Source of the DNA: Suillus spraguei
Lineage: Eukaryota; Basidiomycota; Agaricomycetes; Boletales; Suillaceae
Direction of reading: 5' to 3'
DNA length: 27,328 bases
NCBI GenBank assembly: GCA_016800925.1
Contig: JABCPU010000767.1
Span: 1 to 27,328, forward strand
The notes under the pieces are model-generated. The model did not search any database, was not told the origin of the DNA, and saw nothing but the letters and a program-made list of their open reading frames with translations. A program made the position numbers and the translations under genes. This document shows positions 9,761 through 20,293 of this stretch, one piece after another; within the stretch, counting starts at the first letter, position 1; every line of letters begins with the position of its first letter.

Positions 9761-10172
9761 GAGTAATGCCCCTTATTTCAGGGAGTAGGTATACGTCTGA
9801 AGATCTGGAAGGAGTTGCGTGGCGGATCTGAACGTCCAAAGGTATCAGATATGATACGTCCGAAGGTTATCCAGAGTGTAGAGATGGAACGAGGATTAAG
9901 ACTAGCTTCAGAATGAGTCCCTAACTAGAAACTAACAGAGGTAGACTATCCAAAGATAGAGTCGGAGATATAGACTGAAGGAATCAATCCCAAGTCTTAG
10001 AAGATGACTTAGAGCAGAAAGTGACTTAAGTCCGGAGGAAGCAGAATGAGCAGAATCTAAGATGATATTCAAACTAAGGTTCTACGGAGATCTACAAGTG
10101 GTTTATATACTGTAAGTATCTAATATGGATAATCAACAAGTCCAGGACCGAGGGCTATGTACAAAGTGTAAC
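9761..10172 (-). mobile_element. LTR-like stretch, boundaries uncertain
   Basis: This gene-free stretch resembles the LTR at 5031-5505 in layout but is not a clear copy. On the minus strand it has a TATA-like box (CAGTATATAAACC near 10113), then CTTGTAGATC as in the other LTR, then a long CT-rich tract. The plus strand carries gagtaatgcccc at the left and gtgtaaca at the right, typical of gypsy LTR ends. No target duplication was found. It could be an old solo LTR of another family. Confidence 0.35.
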
Positions 10173-10243
10173 AGAAGTCTATTAGTTAATGTGCAGTGGA
10201 TCAGTAAGCACGAATCGGAAATGAAACACAGGTAATGGATCAG

Positions 10244-10495
10244 TGTCACAACCCACAAACAAATTAATGCAAGGGCAGAGACTAGGACTCAAACTAAGGT
10301 TATCACAAGAAAAGAGAGGAGCAAGGACGTCTTGGATTGCTACAGTTGTAGATACAAGAGGTTTGAACTAAAGAACTACTACAGCAAAATTAGCTAACTA
10401 TATACACATATTGAAACTGAGATGTAAACTGAGTTTGAAACTACTAGCCAATCATAAAATAGAAACGAGAATCGTATGATGTGATAGTTGTGACA
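10244..10495. mobile_element. Small element with 9-bp inverted ends TGTCACAAC / GTTGTGACA
   Basis: The 252-bp segment begins TGTCACAAC and ends GTTGTGACA, a perfect 9-bp inverted repeat. TG...CA ends and an internal TATA-like motif fit a short solo LTR; a MITE is the alternative. Flanks (ATCAG and TTATT) do not form an obvious target duplication, so the call is tentative. Confidence 0.4.
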
Positions 10496-11338
10496 TTATT
10501 ATGACATCATATTCCATATTCTAGAAGGTTCTAAGATCACGTGATACTATCTTATCTTATCTTATCCAATAGCATCATAAAAGATCTCTTCATCTTCATC
10601 AGGAAGTTCAGTTATAGAAGCGGATATAGGGATTTTGATAGGATTTGGGTTTGTCTTAGCACTGGGTTTAGACACTTTAGGGAAATTGAGAAAAGAGTAA
10701 TGATTTGTATTTGGAATTTGTGACATCAGTGACACAGGATGAAAGTATACACAGCCAGAATACTGGAAACAGGAGGAATGACAAAAGGAGATAGACGCAG
10801 ATATACACAAGGGAGTTAGAGTGCGAGAAGTGGGCACATTCGAATGGGCGATCCGGACAGGATCTGTGGACCAGACAGAAATAGAATCGATCAGATCTGA
10901 GCGGATATGGTCGGATCTGGGATCAGAAGTATGGTATATGACATTTGGCCTGCAAGCTACTGGTAAGTATATTGGGGTATTTGGGAGGGGCAATGATCAC
11001 ATAGCTGACCTTTTGATGTCGAGTTTCCTGTCTTTACAGGCAGCATCTTTGTGACCAGCAGATGGTGACATTGTGCTGGAGGATTTGTTAGAGTGTGGTG
11101 AGTGTTTGAAGCGAGCTTCATACCATTTTTTTTGGGAAGTTCAGGGTATCCATGACAGTGAAAAAAAATACTATGACAGTTTGCTCAAATCTTTTTATTG
11201 TTTCTCTTATTTAGCACAGCTTTTAGCTCAATAAGCCCTGGAATCAACGAACAATCAAGGTTTGATTGTGAGTTGTTTGTATGTTCTAATGTCTTATATA
11301 TTTTGCTAACGGTAACCACACCTTGTACTCTAGCGACC
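10496..11338. other. Stretch without a supported gene
   Basis: It holds a short cttat microsatellite (10549-10565). On the minus strand (10722-10562) there is a 53-residue frame ending in the acidic run ELPDEDEEIFYDAIG that looks compositionally like coding sequence but is not recognised. On the plus strand, about 10821-10971, an open stretch ends at a canonical GTAAGT donor with a TTTACAG acceptor at 11030-11039, so a degraded exon pair is possible. Nothing here could be assigned to a family. Confidence 0.3.
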
Positions 11339-13283
11339 ATGGCACCTCATACTGCTGCCTCCAAGCAGCAAAAATCCAAGGCTGTCTCCAAGCAGCAACG
11401 ATCCAAGCCCCCCTCGTCAACACTTGCAGCACCGCTGAATATGCGCACTGCAAGTGGTCAAGAGTGTCAACCAACTGAAAAAGAGACCTACTGTTGTAAG
11501 TACTAGTACAATATTGTATTCTCACTCATGATCCTCTATATTTTTTGAATCTCAACATATTACCTGTCGCCAAGAAGTCAAGGAACAGAAGTTAGACAAG
11601 CAAAAGAAAAAGGCGCTGAAGGCCGCCTACCAAAACCATCCTGACGGCTTTGAGCAAGAGCCTTCAGAGCTGCATAGTGACATCGACAGGCAAGAAGATA
11701 TGATGGTCTGGGCCTTTGTCTTCTTTCATAACTTAGATAAGCCACTGACCATACTTTATTCAGTTCTCTGATCATAGCATCGAGACAAAGCTGTCAAACA
11801 CTAGTGCCCTGAAATTCAGTGCAGCCAAAATTCCCCCAAGGTGGCGCCAGCACACACATAGTGCCTACTAGCACTGACCAGAACATGAAAGGACAAAAGG
11901 GTATGTGTTTACTCTATTTCAGCCTGACAAACCTAATATCTCTCTGTTTGATTTGATTGAACAGGACCATGTACTCTGGACAACACTCCCACCTTAGACG
12001 CTGGTAATGATGACCTGAGGTCCGAGTCAACTGACCAGGATGACGACAAGGACGACAATGACACTGGCAAACTGTTGCCAATAGCTTGGGGGACCAAGTG
12101 ACAATTCGACATGCCAATTGAAGATGTCCTGAGAGTCCCAAAGGTCAAGAAAACCATGGATGGTTCATGTCAGCATGTCAAGGCCAGCGATTTTGACTGC
12201 ATCTCCAAAGAGATCCTAACAACTGCCTGCTCAATTTTTCATTGTCTGATCGTCACACAAGCCCCATTTCCAGATTCTGTCACTGTTGAGACTGATTTGG
12301 CCAAAGAGGCCTGGCTTGAGGCGTGTAAACTTAAAGATATTGATGTCAAACTAACCCCTTTAGTGGTCAAAATGGTAAGCAATCTGTTCATATCATGTTC
12401 TGGGTCTGATTGATAGAAAGCTCTTGAATCGCATGTCACATGTGCGAGGCAAACTCAAAACTAAGATGCGCTTGCTGACAAGTTCTTTTATGGTTTCTGA
12501 GCAAGTAATTCCATGAAGGTGATGCAGCAAAACCGAGATCGGGCAGAGTTGTTGAAAGCCGATTCAGCCTTTATTTTCAAGGTACACATATGGTGATCTA
12601 CATTATTGTGTGCTGACATCGGATAATAGGACTGGTCATCAAAGAAAGGGGTCTACAAAACAGAATTGCTCCAAGAGGGCATCAACCTCATGTGGTTCAT
12701 GAATTGGAATGTTGAGGGCGTCATCCACCATAAGTACTTCAATTTCTTTCCTGTTAGAGCTCTTGCACTCGTGCTTACAGCTGTGAGCTGATTTTGTATT
12801 CTTTTGAGGGTGCTAACAATGTCTTATACATAGATCGAATGTTGTATCAACGAGTGGCTGCAAGGTATCAAGGAAGATATCAAGTTCACATCTGCTACAT
12901 ATGGAGCTGTCTACAATAGTCATTTGGGCTCACTGTTGTGCTTTGATGAGCGCACTGCACCTTACAAACTGCTCGAGAGAATTTGTACCAATCTGCATGA
13001 CATAGGCCGGTATGTTTTGACTTACTCTAGTGTTCTAACATTCACGCTTTGAAGTTTCCATGCAGGTGTTGAATCACTCTGTCTGTCATCGGCTACTACA
13101 TCCCAGGTCCACAGTGAGAATAGAGCCTTTGAAGATGCCATTCAAGAGTACCAGCTGGAGGAGCAGGATTGTGCAGAGGCTCATAGTGGGAGTGGCAGGC
13201 TTCTAGATGCAGATGAAGAGGAGGAGGAGGATGTGGAGGATTATAGCAAGAGTGGCAGGCTTATAGGTGTGGATGAAGAGTAA
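11339..13283 (+). pseudogene. DUF6532-like fungal protein, decayed
   Basis: ATG 11339 starts a basic, Lys/Gln-rich N-terminus. After an intron (11496-11577) a Lys-rich segment follows, then an acidic segment (DQDDDKDDNDTG). The conserved part reads VKASDFDCISKEILTTAC, FPDSVTVETDLAKEAWLEAC, LLNRMSHVRGKLKTKMR, VMQQNRDRAELLKADSAFIF, GINLMWFMNWN, VLTAIECCINEWLQG and FTSATYGAVYNSHLG. This pattern fits, from memory, DUF6532, a domain of unknown function common in Agaricomycetes. Introns at 12373, about 12583 and about 12782 are well formed. The acidic C-terminus (EEEEEDVEDYSKSG) ends at TAA 13281. In-frame stops near 11867 and at 12099-12101, another TGA just after FYGF, and a poor last splice junction indicate a pseudogene. 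Function is unknown. Confidence 0.6.
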
Positions 13284-13593
13284 GATTGAGACAGTTATAC
13301 TATACTATACTATCATGTGTCAGGCAGGTACTCAAATTCAGTGGCTATTGGGTTCTTTTGCATGCGATTTAGCTGCTGGTTGCTGCGCACTCTGACAAAC
13401 TACTGATTCTTCTGCATGCTACATAGCTGCGGGTAGTTGCCTATAGTAGCACTCCTGTGAACTACAGTAGTACTTTGTAGCTGCTACATGATACTATGTA
13501 GTACAGTGCTGACTACATAGAAGGGACTTGACTATGGAACTACATGCAATACTCTGACTATATAGTTCTATATAGTCAACATGTTTTTTCCTG
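13284..13593. other. Gene-free spacer rich in CTAC/GTAG motifs
   Basis: A short tactatactatac array (about 13296-13314) is followed by many ctac/gtag and gctgc words in both orientations and a perfect 24-bp palindrome (13555-13578). This may be the left subterminal region of the hAT element that follows; I could not define its terminal inverted repeat or 8-bp duplication. Confidence 0.4.
13555..13578. repeat. 24-bp palindrome (11-bp arms, TT spacer)
   Basis: TGACTATATAG at 13555-13565 is followed by TT and its exact reverse complement CTATATAGTCA at 13568-13578. It stands just upstream of the first hAT coding block. Confidence 0.85.
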
Positions 13594-16500
13594 ATGTGGA
13601 CTCCCAACTTTCGACATGCTAACTTGATGGTGAAGACCAGCAAGAGATTGAACCGAGGATGGTGGTGGGATCACTTTGTGGTGCACCCAGGTTATGCTGT
13701 CAAAGACCCAGCTTCAATGATCAGCGGAAAGGCAAAGGTAGTGTGTGCAATGCTCTATGAGCAACGCATTGCACATGAGCAGGCAATAGATGAGCAGCAG
13801 GTTCATGCAGGCCAGCGAGATACACCAAGGGATGAAGTGGCAATAGCAGGCACTTGTACGCAAGCCTGTTTTGTAGCTTTCTCTTACTAACTTGAAGTAC
13901 TAGTTTGGGCCAGTGGCCAGAATGATCCCCAACGCACCTGGCTAGTCAGTTGGCCGACAACACTATTATGTCACTTGCATGGTTGTACATTGCACTCTGA
14001 GAATGTCCATTCGCAAGCACGGATGGAATACCACCAATCATATTCACCGTGAAAAGGTGCTTAGGCCATTGGCCAAACACAACTCCAGCATATCTCGGTG
14101 CTATACCTCCAATCATTCTCGCTGCGAGTCCACCATGCACACCAGATCTTAGTATGTCATTGACTATGCAGTCTGCATGTCTGAGTCCACCCACACTGCT
14201 AATTCCTGAGACTGACACGGCCTCGAGTTCTTCCAGTATCCTTTACCATGACTCGCCATCTGTCAGTCCGAGTCCTGCCCTCTTGGAAGTCTCATTACCA
14301 TCCCATCCGAAGCGCCAACGTCTGATCCAATCTGGTCAATATTATTCCATTCCTGGCTTACTTCCGACTCTCTCCCCTGTGTTACTGGGCAACCAACTTA
14401 ATGGCTTTGGTGACCAAGCTTGGACAGCTTTGGATCAAGCCGATTGGGAAATTGGACTTGCAGGACTCACTGCAAGTGCTGGTTTGCCACTGTGATGGGT
14501 TGAGAATCATGAGTGGAAAGTTTTATGTGACTGTTTTCTCCTGAGAGCGAAAATTCCCTCTGCAAAAGTCTTGACACAATGTGTCCTGCCCCATGCCCTT
14601 AGTATACTCAAATGTGCTGCTAAAGAGGAATGTCAAGGCGCTGACGCAACATTGCAATGTGATGGTTGGACTGGTGAAAACCACCATCATCTCCTGGAGT
14701 TTATGATGACTGCTCATCGAAAGGTAAATCTGACTGCAGAGACCGTCAATCATTTTACTAATTGTCTATTTAGTCACACACAATTAAAGTTCATGATGCT
14801 TTGATGGACCCTCACACTGCTGAAGAGCTTCTCAAGCAGATGTTAGATGCAATCAGCAGAATCAAGACCGAGTGGGGGGCAAGTGTTATCGCTTGCACCA
14901 CAGACACATCTGGTGAATCATGAAAGGCTCGGTGTCTGCTTCAAGAGCAGCTACCCCACATTGTTGTTCCTAATTGCTTGGCTCATCAGGTATGGTGATT
15001 TTCATGATTCGTCACAACTTGCTAATTACAAACAACATAATAATAGTGGAATCTTATTGTCGGAGATCTTTTCAAGGTCAAAAATGACTATGGGGTCTAT
15101 GGAGACATGGCGCAAGAGCTCATTACATGGCTACACAGCAAAACATGTGTGCTTGCCATTCTCCGTGAAATACAGATGGTGACAATTGGAAAAACACTTG
15201 CAGTTCTCAGAGCAGTGCTGACACATTGGATGTCACATTATCTTGCCTATCGCTGTCTCCTTGAGCTTTGCCCTGCACTTGGATTGCTTGTAACAAAGCA
15301 CAAAGCTCATTTGATATCAGGTGGAGATGCATGGTCACACAGAAAAACTCAAATAGCCATTGTGGCAATCAAAAATGTGACTTTTTGGCATGCATTGGCA
15401 TGGTGCAAAAAATAAATGTAAAAATCAGAACTAATGCTTGCTGTAGATGGAAAACATTGCTGGAGCCAATTTCCCTCATGACAAACATTCATCAAGCAGC
15501 CCAGGCAAGACCTGAAAATATTGCAATTTCATTTGGTTTCCTGCACTTTCGCTACTCCAAGATCGACAATGACACTGATCTTGCAGCTTGTACAGCTGTT
15601 CTTGCAAGCATTGAGCACTGCTGGGAACAGTGCGACCAAGAAGTCTTTATTGCCACCATCATCATGAATCCTTTCTACAAGGTTTCTCCATTCCAGAATG
15701 TACCTCTCACAATATGTGCAGGGCTTGCAACACTTTTTGCACATCTTTGGCACCGTTTTTACAACACTAATGATGTACCACTCAATCTTTACACGGACTT
15801 GGATGACTATTTGAATAGTTCCCATGACTTCACATACATGGACAACTACAAGCTTTCACTGTTATATCGCACAGAGAAGGAGGTATGCTTCATCAAACTG
15901 ATTCTTTCAAGTTCACGAGACATTGCTAACATAGTCCTCAGGGTGTTTCAGTTGATCCCATTGATATCTGGACAGGACTATCACATCCTGGTTCAGCACG
16001 TCAACCACTTCATACTATTGCCCAGTGTCTTCTCTTGATCTGCCCAAATTCTGCTTCTTGTGAACGCCTTTTTAGCATGTTTGGTGCAATTCTCACAAAA
16101 TAACGAAATTGGCTCTCAACTGAGACACTCACCCTTCTGGCAGAACTCAAGATGTATGTTCATGAAGAGCATGTACACAATGATGTGGTCAAGAAGTGGC
16201 TTCAACACCGGTACTGTGACACCAAGGACACTGACAAAGCAGAGCCTACTCAAATAGTTCATGCAGTTGATGGTGATCTATCAGGAGAAAACAGTGAACG
16301 GGAGCCACACAGCCTTGCTTTCAAGAGGCAAGGGATAAATGATGTTGCAGCAGACCTTATCTGAGCTGTTCAGGAGGAGGAGGAGATTTCTGCCACAGAA
16401 ATAATGCACTTAGTCCCCATCGGCGCTGCTGGTGGTTCATTCTCTTGCATTACTATCAAAGACTTACTTGACTATTCTCATGCAGAGGAATGGCTGGGAT

Positions 16501-16627
16501 CTTTTTATAAAGTTGCCATTCGAGGTTCGGATGCTGAGCTTGAGTTGTATGAACTTCTTGACTTAGATGCAGAGGGAATTGACGATCCAGACTTTCCTCA
16601 GGCTGATGATGTTCTTGACGAGTAGAT
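13594..16627 (+). pseudogene. hAT-family DNA transposase, decayed
   Basis: The frame opens with a BED-like N-terminus (RGWWWDHFVV, AKVVCAMLYEQRIAHEQA, HLHGCTLHSENVHSQA). Then come LTASAGLPL, WVENHEWKVLC, and the block with the first catalytic Asp, LQCDGWTGENHHHLLEFM. The second block is TTDTSGES. Helical regions follow (TVIGKTLAVLRAVLTHWMSH-like, AIVAIKNVTFWHALAWC, RWKTLLEPISLMTN). The hAT C-terminal dimerisation block reads CPNSASCERLFSMFGAI, with ELKMYVHEEHV after it. It would excise and reinsert the element with an 8-bp duplication. In-frame stops at 14493-14495, 14921-14923, 16101-16103 and 16362-16364 and several frame changes show it is dead. The acidic tail ends at TAG 16623. ATG 13627 is an alternative start. 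Confidence 0.85.
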
Positions 16628-17241
16628 TCAGATGATATGTAGAAGGGAATATGTTGAAAGAACCTGCTCCTTAGTAGTAGTAGTCTAGTACTATCGATTC
16701 TGTGATCATTGGCGCACTGCGTATGGCACTTCGAACATTCACTTGTGCTTTGTCATCCAATCAGATATGATTATATAATATCCAGGCAGGACATCTGGCA
16801 CTGCACGCATTCAGTTCACTTGCACCCATGGGAAAGTTCACCACTCGAACGTACCTTAACCTTGATAAACATACACTGACCGGCAGAACACTGGATACTA
16901 GTATTCAGTTTTTGCGAGATTTGCTGTCTCAGTTCCCGGTGGGAGTCAGCTGTATATAGAGAAAAGGGGAGTGCTACTGGACTGGACTTCGGAATTGAGA
17001 AAAGTATTGTAACATTTACTAATAGTAGGCATCAAAATACTGGGAGACAAGTTGATGAAGGTTTCAGCACTTCACATGACAAGGTTTAGCTTATCTCACC
17101 AGTAGCTTTATTACTTATTTACCTCTATTTATTCTAGGTATACTCAAGGTATACTCATTTCGGTCACGAGGTTGGGCGTTAGGCGTTGGGCTTGGGTGTC
17201 AACTTTGAGCTCTCCTATTAAATAAATATTAAATGTCTAAG
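16628..17241. other. Spacer between the hAT and Harbinger remnants
   Basis: No gene was recognised. It contains a (tag)n run at about 16672-16685, a direct repeat ggtatactcaaggtatactca near 17137, and AT-rich sequence before the candidate Harbinger end. The hAT right terminus should lie in its first part but was not identified. Confidence 0.35.
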
Positions 17242-17270
17242 GGTCTGTTCAGCCACGAAATTTGAGCGCA
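17239..17270 (+). mobile_element. Candidate left end of the Harbinger element (TAA then GGGTCTGTTC)
   Basis: A TAA trinucleotide (17239-17241) is followed by GGGTCTGTTCAGCC. PIF/Harbinger elements duplicate a TWA target and often begin GGG/GGCCTGTT-like, so this fits. The matching right end (GAACAGACCC) was not found downstream; cacagacccc at about 20107 is only a weak candidate. Confidence 0.35.
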
Positions 17271-17386
17271 ACTAACAATCCAAATTTCAAAATTTGTTTG
17301 CTTTGTCATCATCGGCCGAATGGAGTCTCAAAAACCCAATGTCACACTGATCATGATCAGATGGTTAGACATACCCTGCATGCACT

Positions 17387-19069
17387 ATGCATGATGACAA
17401 TGACATCCTGCCAATCGGACCAGTTGAAGCCACTACTGCTGTCGAGGATGACATTGATATGGATGGGAGTACTGCTATCAACACTTATGAGCTGGAAGAT
17501 TGGATAAGAAAGATGTTTACTAGTGGGAATCATATAATAAATGTCGTGGCTAATGCTGCTACCGAGACGTTCCAGGACTATTCCAATGCACACTTCGACA
17601 AACAACCATACCATACCTCTGCTCTTTCAGGAATTGGATGGGTCAACAAGTTAATCGCTGGACATCCCAATTGTATTCGAAATGAGCTTGGAGTCCACCT
17701 CCATGTATTCAACATCTTGTTAAACCTACTCTGTGATTCTGGATGTCACGACTCGAAGAATGTTCTGCTCAAGGAGCAGCTTGCCATCTTCCTTTATGCA
17801 AGTGTTACAGGTCTTTCTGTATGTCATGTTGGCGAGCGCTTTCAGCGCTCCAATGACACAATATTGAAGTATGACACTCCCTATTTTTTATTGATAACCT
17901 GGCTGGTTTTTAAAGGTATTTCAAACGTATCCTGAACGCATTCTCCTCCTCCCCCATTTATTCATTATACATCCAGTTGCCGGACGCTGACAGTCAAACA
18001 CCATTGGAAATCCTGCAGCAACCAAAATATTACCCATATTTCGCTGATGCAATCAGTGCCATAGATGGCACTCACATCACATGCCATCCTAGTTCCAAGG
18101 ATCGCGATGCTGCTTGCAATCGTAAGGGCGGGTTGACTCAGAACATCAGGAAATTCACACATTCCTTGACGTGCTTAATCAGCTTAACTCACTTATCTCA
18201 AAACTTGTTTGCTCTCTCTCACATCATTCACCTGGCATATCTTATATTTTTTGAGTGCGAAATACAATAAAACATGTATATTAATATATCTCAACTTTTT
18301 TTTTCTGAATTCATTCACGTTGAAATTTTGGACAAGTAGATTCAATTTCACCAAGGCAGTTAAGTGTAAATAAGTCCACATAAGGGCACGTTAAGGAATG
18401 TGCGAATTTCCTGATGAACTGCCTAGCCGCATGCAGTTTTAACATGTCGTTCTTGTATATGCTGAGCGTCTGGGAGGGATCCGCAGCTGATGCATGTGTT
18501 TATCACAATGCTTGCATTACTGACTTCAATATTCCTGCAGGTAAGTATTATCTTGCAGATGCAGGATTTGGTGCTTGCAATGAGCTGCTTGTCCCCTATT
18601 GGGGAGTGCGTTATCACCTTGCTGAGTGGGGCAGGGGCCGTCTTGGGTATGTAGCCCCCCTTTGCAATATAGTTCATTTTTACTTATTTTTTAGTCCATG
18701 CGATCACAAGGAATTGTTCAATCTGCGGCATGCCATGCTCAGAAACGTCATCAAGCGCATATTTGGTGTCCTGAAGAACCGCTTCCGAATCCTTTTACTT
18801 CCCCCCACTATAACATGGAGGTGCAAGCCCGCATCCCTCCAGCACTGTGCCTGGTGCACAACGTCATCCGCATTCATGACCCTGATGACATGCTTGACTA
18901 TCGTCAAGTCAATCTCGAGTTGGATCAGCAACCGGCTGATACTGGAGCGCTTGCCGAAGGTGCTCTAAATCTAATGTTGATTGCGGAAATCCGAATGTGC
19001 TTACAAATATTTGGGCCACTGCTGTGGCTTCCAAACAGTAAGTGCGCATTAAACTACACTTACTACTAG
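17387..19069 (+). pseudogene. PIF/Harbinger-type transposase (DDE_Tnp_4), split and mutated
   Basis: ATG 17387 opens an acidic N-terminus, then a helical block (SALSGIGWVNKLIAGHP, LGVHLHVFNILLNLLCDSG) like the DUF8040 region that precedes Harbinger DDE domains. A 47-nt intron (17869-17915) restores TILKYFKRILNAF. The first catalytic Asp is in AISAIDGTHI (GAT 18064-18066) and the second in YYLADAGFGACNELLVPY (GAT 18558-18560). The third, normally Glu in RNVIERIFGVLK, is Lys here (AAG 18753-18755). A 271-bp inverted-repeat element (18145-18415) splits the gene inside a codon-perfect site: TQN before and CLAACSF after. A one-base loss in a C run near 18800 shifts the frame before ARIPPALCLVHNVIRIHDPD. 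The transposase is inactive as read. Confidence 0.85.
18145..18415. mobile_element. 271-bp non-coding inverted-repeat element (MITE) inside the Harbinger gene
   Basis: The left end ATCAGGAAATTC and the right end GAATTTCCTGAT are inverted; the inverted repeats match at 28 of the first 30 positions. GAAC flanks it on both sides (18141-18144 and 18416-18419), a 4-bp target duplication. Removing the element and one GAAC restores an uninterrupted transposase frame. It encodes nothing and is AT-rich in the middle. The autonomous family is not known to me. Confidence 0.85.
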
Positions 19070-19120
19070 TATGGACAGCCAGACCACCATGCTCTACTTC
19101 CAAGGCTTCCACTTCTCAGA

Positions 19121-19590
19121 ACCTTCCTGCACTCTTTTGGACTTGTCTGAACTCACCTGCATTCATTTATGCTTCCTTGTGCTCGTTTGGATTTGCCTGC
19201 ATTTGTCTGTGCTTGCCTGCACTCGTTTGGACTTGCCTGGACTTGCCTGCATTCGTCTGTGCTTGCCTGCACTCGTTTGGACTTGCATGTTGCCTGCATT
19301 CATCTGCGCTTGCCTGCACTCTTTTGCAATTGCCTGCACTCGTTTGTACTTGCCTGGACTTGCCTGCATTCGTTTGTACTTCCCTGCACTCGTTTGGACC
19401 TGCCTGGACTTGCATGCATTTGTCTGTGCTTGCCTATGCTCATTTGGACTCATATGGACTCGTCTGTATTCGTCTGGACTTGTCTGTGCTTGCCTACCCT
19501 CATTTAGACTCACATAGACTCGTCTGTATTGGTCTGCTTGCCGGCACTCGTTTGAACTTGTTTGGCCCCTCGTTTGAACTTGCCTCAGCT
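19121..19590. repeat. Minisatellite with a 10-bp basic period
   Basis: About 45 degenerate copies of a decamer such as acttgcctgg, acttgcctgc, actcgtttgg, attcgtctgt and gcttgcctgc stand in head-to-tail order. They group into a 50-bp higher unit in the best-kept part (about 19201-19270), with a few phase shifts. Long frames open on both strands here are products of the repeat, not genes. Confidence 0.9.
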
Positions 19591-19883
19591 TATCTGTGTC
19601 TGCTCTCGCCTGTACCTCCGCTCCTCTCATTCTGGCGCCTTCAAGTATCGTTCGCATATGTTCAAACCACGTCATCATTTGCTGACATGCGCTGGGCATA
19701 TGTGTTAAACACTGGCAAGGGCTCCCTCTGTCGTCCCGTACTCGTCTGAGCCATGTCAGCAGTTGCTGACGTACACTGGGTGCTTGCACATGGCATTCAT
19801 GGTGTTGGGAATGGCGTGGTGGAGCTCTCATGGTCTTGAGAGACCTCTGCAACAAAATAGGAATAGGCAGCCCATCGTCTGCA
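19591..19883. other. Gene-free spacer with a degenerate direct repeat
   Basis: Two related blocks stand here: cgtcatcatttgctgacatg (about 19668) and catgtcagcagttgctgacg (about 19752), each followed by a GCGCTGGG- or ACACTGGG-like stretch. No gene recognised. Confidence 0.4.
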
Positions 19884-20032
19884 AGCTTAGTCGAACCGGA
19901 CCTCTCAAACGCGTTCAGAGACGTTCAGTCCAGGGTTCGACCAGATGGCTGAACCGAACCATAGGTTCGGTTTGGCGTTCGAAAAATTTGCCACAAGAAC
20001 CGGACCGAACCGGACTCCGGCAGCACTAGTTA
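19884..20032. mobile_element. Terminus-like segment with repeated GGTTCGG/CCGAACC motifs
   Basis: The segment contains gaaccggacc, then a perfect 9-bp hairpin AACCGAACC-ATA-GGTTCGGTT (19952-19972), then gaaccggaccgaaccgg, and ends ctccggcagcactag. Clustered subterminal motifs plus a hairpin next to CTAG suggest the end of a DNA transposon: hAT-like (CTAGTGCTGC read on the minus strand) or a Helitron 3' end (hairpin then CTAG). No partner end or coding sequence could be tied to it. Confidence 0.4.
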
Positions 20033-20239
20033 TGTCTGTGTGATATTTGACGAAAACCCTTAGAATTACTACATCCAGTCCCCGTTAAAACACAGACCAC
20101 CCCAAAGGTCTCACAGACCCCCCCCCGAGAACTAACCGTGTAGGTATATTCAGCAGGAGCAGAATTATATCATCCTATATTTCTCACGGCTACCAAATCA
20201 CGGACTCATCAATTCACTGATTACGCAGGTAGTACTTGG

Positions 20240-20247
20240 TATATATA
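20240..20247 (+). promoter_or_regulatory. TATA box of the lectin-TPR gene
   Basis: TATATATA lies 47 nt upstream of the ATG at 20294. The neighbouring sequence ggtagtacttggtata recurs at 27051-27066, next to the displaced TPR copy. Confidence 0.6.
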
Positions 20248-20293
20248 CAGGTTCAACTTGAAGTTAACAGCATTCCAGTAAACAAGCATTACA

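Noticed and set aside
18145..18415. The 271-bp insert as an ordinary intron or introner
   Set aside because: It begins ATCAGG and ends CCTGAT, has no GT...AG at its borders, and is flanked by a 4-bp duplication.
19042..19855. Long overlapping open frames on both strands (up to about 235 residues)
   Set aside because: They lie in the 10-bp-period minisatellite and consist of repeated Cys/Leu-rich or Gln/Lys-rich units; the openness follows from the repeat, with no domain pattern.
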